Under the pieces are notes generated by a model. It made no database searches. It worked only from the letters and a program-made list of their open reading frames with translations, and was not told the DNA's origin. The position numbers and the translations under genes were made by a program. DNA of 42,661 bases from Tolypothrix sp. PCC 7712 (GTDB lineage Bacteria; Cyanobacteriota; Cyanobacteriia; Cyanobacteriales; Nostocaceae): NCBI RefSeq assembly GCF_025860405.1, contig NZ_CP063792.1:1-42661 (forward strand), written 5' to 3'. This document shows positions 32,859 to 40,755 of the stretch, one piece after another (the stretch's first letter is position 1; each line of letters starts with the position of its first letter).

Positions 32859-33137
32859 ATGAACAAATTGATGCGGAATGTAGGGGAAGGCTCTGCTGCT
32901 ACAGCCCAAAACCCATCCGCCACCAGAACCACTAGTGGGAAGCGGCTGTCTATCAGTTTGTCTGATGACGCTGCTAAACTTCTAGAATTCCTTGCCCAAA
33001 CCCAAGGCATTACTCAGAATGAGGCCCTTCGTAAAGCAATTGCAACAGAGGCATATCTTCTAGAAGAAAGAATGCAGGGGACTAAAGTTTTGCTTCAGAA
33101 GCCTGATAAGGAGATTCGTGAAGTAGTCTTTAGATAA
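32859..33137 (+). CDS. RHH/CopG-like DNA-binding protein
   Basis: 92 residues. After a disordered Ser/Thr/Ala-rich start (SAATAQNPSATRTTSGKR), the RHH core is LSISLSDDAAKLLEFLAQTQ-GITQNEALRKAIATEAYLLE. The C-terminal end is charged. It starts immediately after five perfect 25-bp repeats that are its likely binding sites. Candidate antitoxin, copy-number or partition regulator; no toxin partner is evident, unless the small membrane protein downstream is one. Confidence 0.75.
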   Translation: MNKLMRNVGEGSAATAQNPSATRTTSGKRLSISLSDDAAKLLEFLAQTQGITQNEALRKAIATEAYLLEERMQGTKVLLQKPDKEIREVVFR

Positions 33138-33177
33138 AGCAAGATGAGGTGGCTCCTATAAAATATTGGAGTTTTTA

Positions 33178-33582
33178 ATGCCTCAAGAAATTAATGGCTT
33201 GGCTGAAGCCGCGCCTTCTGTTACCCATTGTGACAATCGGACTAGTTCAGTCGAAGCTCAGTTCGAGCCTGATATAGCCCTTCATGGAGAGTTGAACATT
33301 ACTGACTATGTTCAGGATGCACCACTCACTCGAAAATCTGTTAAAGACGTTTCTGATTGGACAGAAAGGCATCGGGAAACGACAAGAACCAAACTAGTCA
33401 TGTGGTTGGTGAAGTTGCTTGGTTGTTCTCTTCTGGGAACTTTTGTCATGATAGGAGTAGTTGCATTCAGTCCAAAAGCTGACAAGGAACTGATTAAAGA
33501 TTTAATTCCTCAACTTGTTACAACTCAAGTTACTTTACTTGGGGTGGCCTTTGGTTTCTACTTTGGCAATAAAGAGGAGTAA
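33178..33582 (+). CDS. Small two-TM membrane protein
   Basis: 134 residues from the ATG preceded by TTGGAG. The first ~75 residues are soluble. Two membrane segments follow (KLLGCSLLGTFVMIGVVAF and TTQVTLLGVAFGFYFG), ending in NKEE. Follows the RHH gene by 40 bp in the same direction. Holin-like or channel-like proteins share this layout, but no family is recognised. Confidence 0.65.
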   Translation: MPQEINGLAEAAPSVTHCDNRTSSVEAQFEPDIALHGELNITDYVQDAPLTRKSVKDVSDWTERHRETTRTKLVMWLVKLLGCSLLGTFVMIGVVAFSPKADKELIKDLIPQLVTTQVTLLGVAFGFYFGNKEE

Positions 33583-33670
33583 CCTTCTACAACAGATAAT
33601 TTGATTAACTGTTGAATATTTGTGAAGATGAGGGCTAGGTATTTGATTTACCTAATCCTTGTCTAAGCGT

Positions 33671-33689
33671 AAACTAAACAGTTTAGTTT
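33671..33689. promoter_or_regulatory. TetR-type operator palindrome 1
   Basis: AAACTAAAC-A-GTTTAGTTT, a perfect 9+1+9 palindrome of the size and AT-rich ends typical for TetR-family dimers. Confidence 0.6.
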
Positions 33690-33994
33690 CTATCATTATG
33701 AGCAGATATAGTTGAAGCGAGGGGAGCGGAGTGTTATATAAGGCTTACATGATAAGCATTTCAGGATTTTATGATATCTTGAGCGAGCAATCATGTATGC
33801 AGCGATGTAGGCGATCACTTCAAGCGTGTTTGAAGTTCCGACTCCACACAAAGGCGGAACTTTCTTCTAGCATTGGGACTAAATAAGCTTCTGTTGACTG
33901 AGTATTCTGTTTTGAAATTGGTCAAAGTGCCAACTCGAATTGTAAATTCGGTACTTTTTTAAGTGTTCGTACTAGTACAATTTTCCTCGTTTTT

Positions 33995-34013
33995 AAACTA
34001 TACGGTTTAGTTT
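33995..34013. promoter_or_regulatory. TetR-type operator palindrome 2
   Basis: AAACTATAC-G-GTTTAGTTT, the same palindrome with one arm mismatch, 324 bp from copy 1. The intervening DNA holds no gene, so a regulated gene may have been lost. Confidence 0.55.
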
Positions 34014-34078
34014 GCCCCTGGTCGCAGCTACCTTCACACTACCCCTAGTAGTTCACCAACCCAAAATTGCTATGTGGA

Positions 34079-34170
34079 GGTGGGCAGGGGAGCAGGGGAG
34101 CAAGGGAGCAGAGGAGAAACTTGTAGTAAGTCTTTCCCCTCTGCCCCTCTGCCCCTCCGCTCCTCTGCTG
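34079..34170. repeat. Low-complexity G/A-rich and C/T-rich inverted region
   Basis: Repeated GGGAGCA/GGGGAGCA units face CCCCTCTG units ~30 bp later, giving a long imperfect hairpin. Similar tracts are common between cyanobacterial genes and one lies inside mobA. Confidence 0.6.
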
Positions 34171-34291
34171 ACCACAACGCAAAGTTGGCTTGGCAGACTA
34201 CTAGTTAGACACAAGAATACACCACTGCTAGTTCTATACCTAGCAATCCCAAAATCAGATCTTCTCTAACCAGTCCCTGAAAATTTTGCAA

Positions 34292-35860
34292 ATGCCAAAG
34301 CGTAAAACCCAAGAAGAATTTATCCAACAAGCTCAAGCCAAGCACAATGGCTTTTATGAGTACACTAAAGCAAGCTATGTAGGCTCAAGCACCAAGGTAA
34401 TTGTAATTTGCCCTACACATGGCGAATTTAACATCACTCCTAGCCATCATCTTCTAGGTGTAGGCTGCCGCAAATGTTATGGCGATCGCCAGCGTAACAG
34501 TCAAGACGATATCATCGCCAAATTCCACCAAGTTCATGGAAATTATTACGGCTATGACAAGGTTGTTTATCGAAGAATAAATATTAAGGTTACAATTACC
34601 TGTCCTGTTCATGGCGATTTTGAGCAAGAGCCGGTTGCACACATTAATGGCTCAGGTTGCGTTAAATGCGCCAATGAAAAGCAATCTTTAACAACAGAGG
34701 AATTCATCAATAAAGCCCGCGCCAAGCACGGTGAGAAATACGATTACAGTCAAGTAAATTACGTTAACACAGACACCAAGATAACTATCATCTGCTATCA
34801 ACATGGTGATTTTGAACAACGCCCCTACAATCACTTAAAGGGAACCGAATGTCCTGAGTGTGCTAAAGAATATATAACTGAAGCTAAGTTTGGCTTTGAG
34901 TATAAAGGGGTTTCGTATCGTAGTATCAAACACGCTTGCCAAGAATTAGGCAAAGATTATTGGGTAGTAGTTAAACGCTTAGACGCTGGTTGGAGTTTAG
35001 AACAGGCGTTTGATGATGCACCAAACGACCCCCGACACCCCTTTGAAGTGAATGGTGTTATTTATAACGGATTAGAAGATGCTGTTCGACAATTGAATGC
35101 ACCTGTTAGTGCCACAACTGTCAAAAGGCGTTTAGAGCAAGGCATGAAACCAGAGGATGCGCTGTTTACTCCTCCTAAACTGGGTTATGACAATGGTGCT
35201 GTTTACCTAGCAACTAATCTCATAAACGGTAAACAGTATGTAGGACTGACCACAACATCATTAGAAGAGCGCTGGGAGAGACATTTAGATCAGGTTTCTC
35301 GAAAAAACGCCTCACTAATTCACAAAGCGATCGCCAAATTTGGGGAAGAGAATTTCACAATTGAAATTATTGATTCTGCTAACAGTCCTGAAGACTTGAG
35401 AGCGAAAGAGCGCAAATGGATTAAGGAGCTAAACACCTTAACCCCTAATGGTTACAACGTCACTAAAGGCGGAGAGATTGGCGGTTTTCCGGGTAAACCT
35501 ACCAGGCTCCCTGGAGACCCTACTGTTTACCCATCTGTCCAAGCAGCAGCAGAGGCATTAGCAAAGCGGGAAGGCATTAAGTTAGAAGCTGCCGAGAAGC
35601 GAATTTACACAGGTCGAATTGATGTCAAAAAACCACACGGAATGTCAAAAACAAGAATATACAAACATTGGGATCGGTTGATTTACCAAACAGCCAATCC
35701 AAATTCTAAGCATTACAAAGGCTTTAATGTGTGCGAACGGTGGAAAGATTTTACGAGCTTTTACGAAGACATGGGAGCAACTTATAAAGAAGGTTTGCGC
35801 CTCAAGCTAATTGATCCTAGCTCCCCTTACTCTACCGAGAACTGCTTGTGGGGGGAATAG
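34292..35860 (+). CDS. GIY-YIG endonuclease with three zinc-ribbon (DUF723-like) repeats
   Basis: 522 residues from the ATG (a TTG six bases upstream is less likely). Three N-terminal units each carry a C-x2-HG...C-x2-C zinc site: VICPTHGEF..CRKC (about 39), TCPVHGDF..CVKC (about 104) and IICYQHGDF..CPEC (about 168, reading CYQHG). Two short NUMOD-like DNA-binding segments follow (VSYRSIKHACQELGKDYWVV; VIYNGLEDAVRQLNAPVSAT). The GIY-YIG nuclease is at ~303-395 (AVYLATNLINGKQYVGLTTT; FGEENFTIEIID) and another NUMOD-like motif (YPSVQAAAEALAKREG) sits near the end. This is the build of phage and plasmid homing endonucleases. Free-standing here, it may cut competing plasmids or promote its own spread. 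Confidence 0.88.
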   Translation: MPKRKTQEEFIQQAQAKHNGFYEYTKASYVGSSTKVIVICPTHGEFNITPSHHLLGVGCRKCYGDRQRNSQDDIIAKFHQVHGNYYGYDKVVYRRINIKVTITCPVHGDFEQEPVAHINGSGCVKCANEKQSLTTEEFINKARAKHGEKYDYSQVNYVNTDTKITIICYQHGDFEQRPYNHLKGTECPECAKEYITEAKFGFEYKGVSYRSIKHACQELGKDYWVVVKRLDAGWSLEQAFDDAPNDPRHPFEVNGVIYNGLEDAVRQLNAPVSATTVKRRLEQGMKPEDALFTPPKLGYDNGAVYLATNLINGKQYVGLTTTSLEERWERHLDQVSRKNASLIHKAIAKFGEENFTIEIIDSANSPEDLRAKERKWIKELNTLTPNGYNVTKGGEIGGFPGKPTRLPGDPTVYPSVQAAAEALAKREGIKLEAAEKRIYTGRIDVKKPHGMSKTRIYKHWDRLIYQTANPNSKHYKGFNVCERWKDFTSFYEDMGATYKEGLRLKLIDPSSPYSTENCLWGE

Positions 35861-36122
35861 GTCAGCAAGCACAGCAAACAAGCGATCACCATTTGCATCT
35901 GTGAGTACGAAGCACTGTGTCATTGCCCTACCACCCTTTGAGCCAAAGACGGGGTTGTTTACATTTCCCCCAGCATTTATCTGTATTGTATACTCGGGTG
36001 TTGACGACGTAAACAGGAGGAAGAGTATCAAATTCATCCTTACTCAAACCTATTGGGCAGATTTTAGATTTACGCCAAGTAACTAATTTGTCACAATCGC
36101 CAACAATCTTACCTTTTCGCAT
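35861..36122 (-). pseudogene. Possible frameshifted remnant
   Basis: From an ATG at 36122 the minus strand reads MRKGKIVGDCDKLVTW and SKDEFDTLPPVYVVNT. A second frame continues with protein-like sequence (NNPVFGSKGGRAMTQCFVLT; ANGDRLFAVLADLF) towards 35861. The pair may be one old gene broken by a frameshift near 35990. Family not recognised; support is weak. Confidence 0.3.
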
Positions 36123-36155
36123 GTTTGCCTTTGTAGCTGGTGCGTTGATGATGAG

Positions 36156-36368
36156 GTGGTCGGAGATTGGGATGATGTACAGGAAACATTTGGCTTCTCA
36201 AGTATTACAAATCAGCCACCTAAATCCATAACTCCAACTGTCGAACACAAACCAGCACAAGAGACTGTTACTAACGACAAGAGCGTTAAGGATCATGAGA
36301 GGTTGAAGAAAGCCCAGCAGAAGAGAGAAGCTCGCTCTCTGCGAAATTCAAAATTTTCTGGCTCCTAA
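36156..36368 (+). CDS. Short charged protein or gene tail
   Basis: About 70 residues from a GTG (VVGDWDDVQETFGFSSITNQ then a Lys/Glu-rich helix HERLKKAQQKREARSLRN). There is no ribosome site and the frame extends upstream without a start, so this may be the 3' end of a deleted gene. The DWDDV-x-FGF motif looks genuine. Function unknown. Confidence 0.35.
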   Translation: MVGDWDDVQETFGFSSITNQPPKSITPTVEHKPAQETVTNDKSVKDHERLKKAQQKREARSLRNSKFSGS

Positions 36369-36508
36369 ACAGATGCTGATAATCCTAACGTGCCGCCCGG
36401 ACTTGTTGCTGCTTCAAAAGAAGAAAGGAGGTGGGCAATAAACTGATATATTCCACCAAGTCTTTGATATAGTCTCCTCTTCGAGATTACCTGACAATTC
36501 ACCCCAAG

Positions 36509-37585
36509 TCACTCATCCCCTAGTAATGCTTCCAGCTTGTTTATCAGGTTTACTAGCTGCTTTTGTTTTCTTGGTTCTTTCCATAGTTGGCGCTTTTTAA
36601 TGCGCTGGGTAATATCCTTGAGCCGTTCTGGTATTTGGTTAGGTGTTTTAGATGAGGCGGATGGTTCAGATGAAATGTTGGCGATGATTTGTTCTTTGAT
36701 TTGGTTTAAAGACCAATCGTTAGCTATCGTCTCTGACAAGAGTTGTTTTCGCAGTTCCTCATCTTTTACTCGTGCCAGTGCTTGGGCTTTGGTGTATTCC
36801 AACTTGCCCTCTCGCAGTGCTATTAAAATTTCTTCGGGCAGATTGAGCAATGGTAAACGCTTGGTAGTGAACGATAGCCAATTCATTAGTCCCAGGCTCT
36901 CAAATACCTGTTGTACCGTCTTTGATTGCTCATCCTCTTCTTTAGGAGAAACGTTTCTCCTAGATTCTGTCTCAGAATCTAAATTGTCAGAAATATTATC
37001 CCCTGGTTCAGTTTCATCTGAGTTAGGAGAAACGTTTCTCCTAGATTCATTTAATGAGTCTGTTGGCTGTTGTTCTCCTTTGCTGTGAGCGTTCTTCATT
37101 CGGTACAGCAAAGATTTGACGGCTTCTACATCGCAATGCAGCCGAATTGCCAACAGGTGCAAAATACCTTCAGTTTCTTCAACAGGGTTAAGGTCTTCTC
37201 GTTGTAGGTTTTCAATCAAAGCCAACTGAAATGCTTGGTCATCTGATAGCTCACGCACAACCACAGGCACAACTTCAACTTTTATTTCTTGTGCTGCCCT
37301 ATAGCGTCGTTCTCCTGCTACTAATTCGTATTTTCCCTCCGCCCCTGGACGAACTAACAGAGGTTGGAGAATGCCATGCTGTTTGACTGACTCAACTAAT
37401 TCTTTTAATGCTTGTGGGTCAAAGTATCGCCTGGGTTGGTGCTGAGGCAGAACTATATCTTCAAGTTTGATAGTAGTTTCAGTAGCGGTTAGCTTTTCTC
37501 CATCTGCTGAGGATAACCAAGGAGCAGGCGGTGGAGTTGTAATTTGACCCCCAAAGGGTTTCTCAGTTTGTTTACGTCGGATCAC
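36509..37585 (-). CDS. parB: ParB-family partition protein
   Basis: 358 residues. ParB/Srx core: IVLPQHQPRRYFDPQALKEL, GILQPLLVRP and the CTP-binding box LVAGERRYRAAQE, followed by ALIENLQREDLNPVEETEGI and an HTH region (LHCDVEAVKSLLYRMKNA). An acidic insert (~170-220) contains ESRRNVSP twice, encoded by two identical 26-bp DNA repeats, before the conserved VFESLGLMNWLSFTTKRLPL and a basic C-terminal dimerisation part. It binds the centromere and activates ParA. The start overlaps the parA stop by 4 bp. The insert sits where relatives vary in length. Confidence is high. Confidence 0.93.
   Translation of the reverse strand: MIRRKQTEKPFGGQITTPPPAPWLSSADGEKLTATETTIKLEDIVLPQHQPRRYFDPQALKELVESVKQHGILQPLLVRPGAEGKYELVAGERRYRAAQEIKVEVVPVVVRELSDDQAFQLALIENLQREDLNPVEETEGILHLLAIRLHCDVEAVKSLLYRMKNAHSKGEQQPTDSLNESRRNVSPNSDETEPGDNISDNLDSETESRRNVSPKEEDEQSKTVQQVFESLGLMNWLSFTTKRLPLLNLPEEILIALREGKLEYTKAQALARVKDEELRKQLLSETIANDWSLNQIKEQIIANISSEPSASSKTPNQIPERLKDITQRIKKRQLWKEPRKQKQLVNLINKLEALLGDE
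36942..36967. promoter_or_regulatory. Palindrome inside parB, copy 1 (parS-like candidate)
   Basis: The 26-bp repeat contains the perfect 20-bp palindrome TAGGAGAAACGTTTCTCCTA (36943-36962). An identical copy lies 81 bp away. No further copy was noticed by eye. Confidence 0.6.
37023..37048. promoter_or_regulatory. Palindrome inside parB, copy 2 (parS-like candidate)
   Basis: Identical 26 bp, palindrome at 37024-37043. The 81-bp spacing is 27 codons, so both copies are read in the same frame as ESRRNVSP. Confidence 0.6.
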
Positions 37586-38352
37586 AAAGCCTCCAAAGAA
37601 TTAGCGATTTCTTCAAGGATAGTCACTACAGAATGTTTCGGGTCAAATACTGCTAGGGGCGCACGTTCTTCTGTCGCATCAACAAAAGCGGTAGCTCTGG
37701 GGATGGCTGGGAAAATCCGACCCCAAGCTGAAAGTTGTTCACCTATTGCTGCCAATGCTCGTTTATCGGCTGAGTTTTGGTGAGCATACCGAGTGGGAAC
37801 AAACCCTGCTATTTGGATTTTGCGATTAGCTTTATTTTTAACGTGGGTAATAGTTTGTAAAAGTTCGTCTGTTCCCTCAAAGGCTTTGAGATGAGTTTCC
37901 ACGGGTACGAGAACGTGTGTGGCCGCGACTAAGGAGATATAAGAAAGCAATCCTAAACTGGGGGGACAGTCTATCAGGATGAAATCGTATTCATCTAAAA
38001 CGAATTCAACGGCTTCCTTGAGACGGAAGTCACGCATGGCAGCACTGACTAACTGCATTTCGGCTCCACTCAGAACTCGGTTAGCTGGAACCAAGTCCAT
38101 ACCGTGAATATCTTCATGAATTGGTAAGGGTTGCTCGTCGATAATGGCATCAGCAACGGTTTTTTGTAACTGAGATGGCACTAACCCCATGAATTTGGTC
38201 AAGGATGCTTGGGGGTCTATGTCGATGAGGAGAACACGGTGTTCTCGCTTCGCTAGGTGGTATCCCAGGTTTTGGGTCAATGTCGATTTGGCGACACCAC
38301 CCGCCTGATTAAACAGGGCAATAATGCGGCATTGCTGGTTAGAAGTTGACAC
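37582..38352 (-). CDS. parA: ParA-family partition ATPase, variant Walker A
   Basis: 256 residues, no N-terminal HTH (type Ib-like size). The P-loop reads LFNQAGGVAKSTLTQNLGYH (residues 13-32). It keeps Lys22-Ser-Thr, but the 'signature' lysine of the deviant Walker A (KGGxGK) is Ala17 and the second-half Gly is Ala21. Switch I is LLIDIDPQASLT and switch II FILIDCPPSLGLLSY. ParA ATPases use the signature lysine across the dimer interface, so cycling may differ; I believe NQAGGVAKST is shared by a set of cyanobacterial plasmid ParAs. Operon with parB (ATGA overlap). Confidence 0.92.
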   Translation of the reverse strand: MSTSNQQCRIIALFNQAGGVAKSTLTQNLGYHLAKREHRVLLIDIDPQASLTKFMGLVPSQLQKTVADAIIDEQPLPIHEDIHGMDLVPANRVLSGAEMQLVSAAMRDFRLKEAVEFVLDEYDFILIDCPPSLGLLSYISLVAATHVLVPVETHLKAFEGTDELLQTITHVKNKANRKIQIAGFVPTRYAHQNSADKRALAAIGEQLSAWGRIFPAIPRATAFVDATEERAPLAVFDPKHSVVTILEEIANSLEAL

Positions 38353-38478
38353 TGGCTCTTGTTCCTAGAAAATACGTTGAGGTAGGGTCAACCGACTCGG
38401 TTTTAGTTTCCAGTTTACGTGTATCAGGTGAAAAAAGTTTATTTTTACATAGAATTTGCAGTAGAGTTTATATAACTT

Positions 38479-38501
38479 CACCGTATGTAGATTTCACGGT
38501 G
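38479..38501. promoter_or_regulatory. Possible parAB operator
   Basis: CACCGT-atgtagatttc-ACGGTG, an 11-bp-spaced inverted repeat ~125 bp upstream of parA and ~50 bp before the divergent DUF6883 gene. It could control either. Confidence 0.35.
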
Positions 38502-38552
38502 TCACTATTATTGCCAAAACAACGAAGCAGGGAAAATCGTAGAAGCAGTAAT

Positions 38553-38894
38553 ATGAAAATTCCGCCTGATGCTATTATTGCTAACGAAAAAATCACCCGC
38601 TACTTATTAGTACCAAGAGAACAAGACGATAAATCAAAGTTTCTCGCAATGGCTGGATTTACACAAGACAATCCAGAACTCTTAAAAGCAGCAATTCGTC
38701 AACTGGCAGATACAACACCAGCAATAAAAGACAGAGATAATGAATATGGGGTGTTCTATCGCGTCACTGGTGAATTAATCGGCTTAAATCAGCGAAACTT
38801 AGCAGTAATTACAGTTTGGCTACAAAGGGCTGTTGACGGCAAGTTTCAGTTTATCACCCTCAAACCTAACAAGGAGTCGGCAAATGAGCTTTGA
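38553..38894 (+). CDS. DUF6883 family protein
   Basis: 113 residues starting at MKIPPDAIIANEKITRYLLV; the frame is open further upstream but only this ATG gives the family N-terminus. Characteristic parts: REQDDKSKFLAMAGFTQDNP, NEYGVFYRVTGELIGLN and NLAVITVWLQRAVDGKFQFI. These small alpha/beta proteins occur alone or at the C-termini of toxins and next to DUF4926. The overlap with the following gene (11 bp) indicates a tight pair, plausibly toxin-antitoxin or toxin-immunity. Divergent from parAB. Confidence 0.8.
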   Translation: MKIPPDAIIANEKITRYLLVPREQDDKSKFLAMAGFTQDNPELLKAAIRQLADTTPAIKDRDNEYGVFYRVTGELIGLNQRNLAVITVWLQRAVDGKFQFITLKPNKESANEL

Positions 38895-39129
38895 ACTGTA
38901 CCAGCGTGTCGCTTTAAATCGTGACTTAGACGAGTATCAATTAAAAAAAGGTGATGTCGCAACTTTGATTGATTTTGTCCCTCATCCCAGTAATGGCGCA
39001 GACGGATGTGTTCTAGAAGTATTCAATGCAACTGGTGAATCAATAGCTGTTGTCATCGTTCCCATAACTGATATTAAACCACTGAAAAATCATGAAATTT
39101 TAAGCGTTCGCTCTTTGGTGGAAATTTAA
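38884..39129 (+). CDS. DUF4926 family protein
   Basis: 81 residues: SFELYQRVALNRDLDEYQLK-KGDVATLIDFVPHP, then GCVLEVFNATGESIAVVIVP, the usual SH3-like small beta barrel of DUF4926. AAGGAG precedes the ATG, which lies inside the upstream gene. DUF4926 proteins are commonly paired with DUF6883 and are suspected antitoxin or immunity proteins. The last ~15 residues (NHEILSVRSLVEI) extend beyond the barrel. Confidence 0.82.
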   Translation: MSFELYQRVALNRDLDEYQLKKGDVATLIDFVPHPSNGADGCVLEVFNATGESIAVVIVPITDIKPLKNHEILSVRSLVEI

Positions 39130-39130
39130 G

Positions 39131-39341
39131 TTGCCTAGTGGCACAGTTGTTAAAAAATATCTTTCAACTCGCACACATAAATGTGGTTGTGAGTTGCTCC
39201 CAATATGTCAATGCAGCAATAAAGATTTTGAATCGCGGCATCGCTACCGGAGGGCATCCGGGAACTAACACGCTTAGAACTAGCAACCACTACTCTGCCT
39301 GTGGAAACCCTGTCCTGTGCAAGTGGCTAGGGCGAATTTAG
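39131..39341 (+). pseudogene. tnpB: TnpB (IS200/IS605 family) C-terminal remnant
   Basis: One frame reads SGTVVKKYLSTRTHKCGCEL, the zinc-finger part of TnpB (CGTVVKK-LSTRTH-C-CG). After a frameshift near 39195 the next frame continues YVNAAIKILNRGIATGGHPG-TNTLRTSNHYSACGNP, the usual D-x-NAA-xN-IL end (here YVNAA). Everything upstream, including the nuclease core, is missing. Dead fragment of an insertion element beside the TA-like pair. Confidence 0.8.
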
Positions 39342-39369
39342 AATCCGTTAGCCTAAAAAGGTGGAAACC

Positions 39370-39888
39370 ATGATGATCAAAAACGAGCAACAATATCAAA
39401 ATTCCTTAGATTGGTTGCAACGCTTTGAACAGTCTATCGCCCAATTGGATAACAATGAACAATTGAAGGCAGAACTAGAACGATGGAAGCTGCACCGAGA
39501 CTCATATCAGAGCCAAGTTGACGAGTTAAAGTTAGAAATTTCGGAATACGAAAGACTTATTAATTGCGACATCAGCAAGCCTTTAAAAATTAAAGTTGAT
39601 TCTTTAAACAAGCTGCCAAATGCTTTAATTAAAGCTCGGATAGCAGCCCAAATTAGTCAGCAAGAACTTGCTGATATATTAGGAATTGATGAACAAAGAG
39701 TGAAAGAATATGAGGATACAGATTATCAATGTGCTAGTTTTGTAGAAATTCTCGAAGTCAGCACTGCTTTGGGTGTTGAATTTGAAACTGCAACTGTGCA
39801 AGTAGATTTTTCAGAAATAGAAGCAGTTAAAGAAAGCGTTGACAAATGGCAAAAAGAAAAAATGAATATTAAAACTAAAGCTTCATAA
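39370..39888 (+). CDS. XRE-family regulator / antitoxin-like protein
   Basis: 172 residues from the ATG (a GTG nine bases upstream is possible). The N-terminal helical hairpin (EQQYQNSLDWLQRFEQSIAQ; KAELERWKLHRDSYQSQVDE) is typical of a widespread 'MIKNE-x-QY' antitoxin-like family. A HTH_3 domain follows at ~90-145 (LPNALIKARIAAQISQQELA; DILGIDEQRVKEYEDTDYQC). No toxin gene is adjacent on the same strand. Could regulate the DUF6883/DUF4926 pair upstream or be an orphan antitoxin. Confidence 0.8.
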   Translation: MMIKNEQQYQNSLDWLQRFEQSIAQLDNNEQLKAELERWKLHRDSYQSQVDELKLEISEYERLINCDISKPLKIKVDSLNKLPNALIKARIAAQISQQELADILGIDEQRVKEYEDTDYQCASFVEILEVSTALGVEFETATVQVDFSEIEAVKESVDKWQKEKMNIKTKAS

Positions 39889-40095
39889 CTAGGGTTGACA
39901 ACATGAAAACTCAAAGATAAATGGTGTAATGTTGCCGTTTTTGCTATCCACATCGCCCACTAGTCTGAAAGCTCACGGGAAGCCTCCCCAAAAATTATAT
40001 TGTAAATTTTTGTAACCTTTACTAGACGATTTGGATAAAAGCCACAATTAGCATCCGATAGTTTTTAGAGGAATAATATTCTCAGAAATAAATAT

Positions 40096-40746
40096 ATGAA
40101 CGAGCAACAGCTTCAAGAGCTAGCTCTACAAGCCCAACAACACCCACTAGGTACAACTGCTAGACGGATAACTTTATCAAAACTAATCGATGGTATATAC
40201 TGCTCAGGCAAACTTTGCCACCCATATAACGGTCAATTTCAAGGAGTTTACGAACAAATTTATCAGGAGGCAGTACAAGACCTATTTTTGTATATCTGTA
40301 AAAATATTGACAAGTACGACCCGGAACGGGCTTTATTTATGACTTGGGTCAATATGTTATTGAGTCAACGTTTTTTTAAAGAGGCTATTCCCAAAATAAT
40401 TGGCAAAGTCCATGAAATTAATGTCGAAAGTTCTGTCTTAGAAAACTTGGAATATTTGGTATTTAACGATAGCGAGAACGAGGATAATTATATCTTTGCT
40501 TTTAAAAAAATCAGACGATATATAGAAATAGACCCAAAAGGGATTTTTAAACAAGCACATATCAAAAAATATCCGCAAGTAAATTTCCAGGAAATTGCTG
40601 TCAAAAGATGGTCAGGTATATCTTGGAAAGACATTTCCGAAGAATTGAATATTCCAGTGGCAACATTAAGTAATTTTTATCAGCGAACTTTAGAGGAATT
40701 TCGCGACGAATTTAGAGATTTAGGTGGTGGTGAAGACTTAACTTAG
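40096..40746 (+). CDS. Sigma-70-like (ECF-type) factor of the CHAT module
   Basis: 216 residues. A region-2-like part (YQEAVQDLFLYICKNIDKYD; PERALFMTWVNMLLSQRFF) and a region-4-like C-terminal HTH (WSGISWKDISEELNIPVATL-SNFYQRTLEEFRDEF), joined by a diverged linker (about 110-170) that lacks the usual sequence. It is nine bases from the DUF1822 gene. In filamentous cyanobacteria this sigma-like/DUF1822/CHAT order recurs, as I recall, suggesting that it controls the operon or acts as a non-canonical signalling subunit. Whether it binds RNA polymerase is not shown. Confidence 0.78.
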   Translation: MNEQQLQELALQAQQHPLGTTARRITLSKLIDGIYCSGKLCHPYNGQFQGVYEQIYQEAVQDLFLYICKNIDKYDPERALFMTWVNMLLSQRFFKEAIPKIIGKVHEINVESSVLENLEYLVFNDSENEDNYIFAFKKIRRYIEIDPKGIFKQAHIKKYPQVNFQEIAVKRWSGISWKDISEELNIPVATLSNFYQRTLEEFRDEFRDLGGGEDLT

Positions 40747-40755
40747 AGGAAACAA

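Larger units (their letters stand above)
33583..34291. other. 709-bp gene-free stretch
   Basis: Carries the two TetR-like palindromes (33671, 33995) and a purine/pyrimidine-rich inverted region (34079-34170). An open frame at 34012-34269 is read through that low-complexity repeat and is not supported as a gene. Confidence 0.55.

Noticed and set aside
34012..34269. 85-residue open frame
   Set aside because: Translation of a low-complexity purine/pyrimidine tract and of an operator-like palindrome; no ribosome site.
39890..40095. Possible further TnpB end or guide-RNA scaffold
   Set aside because: A short protein-like run (SLKAHGKPPQKLYCKF) is seen, but nothing ties it to the TnpB remnant and no right-end hairpin is clear.
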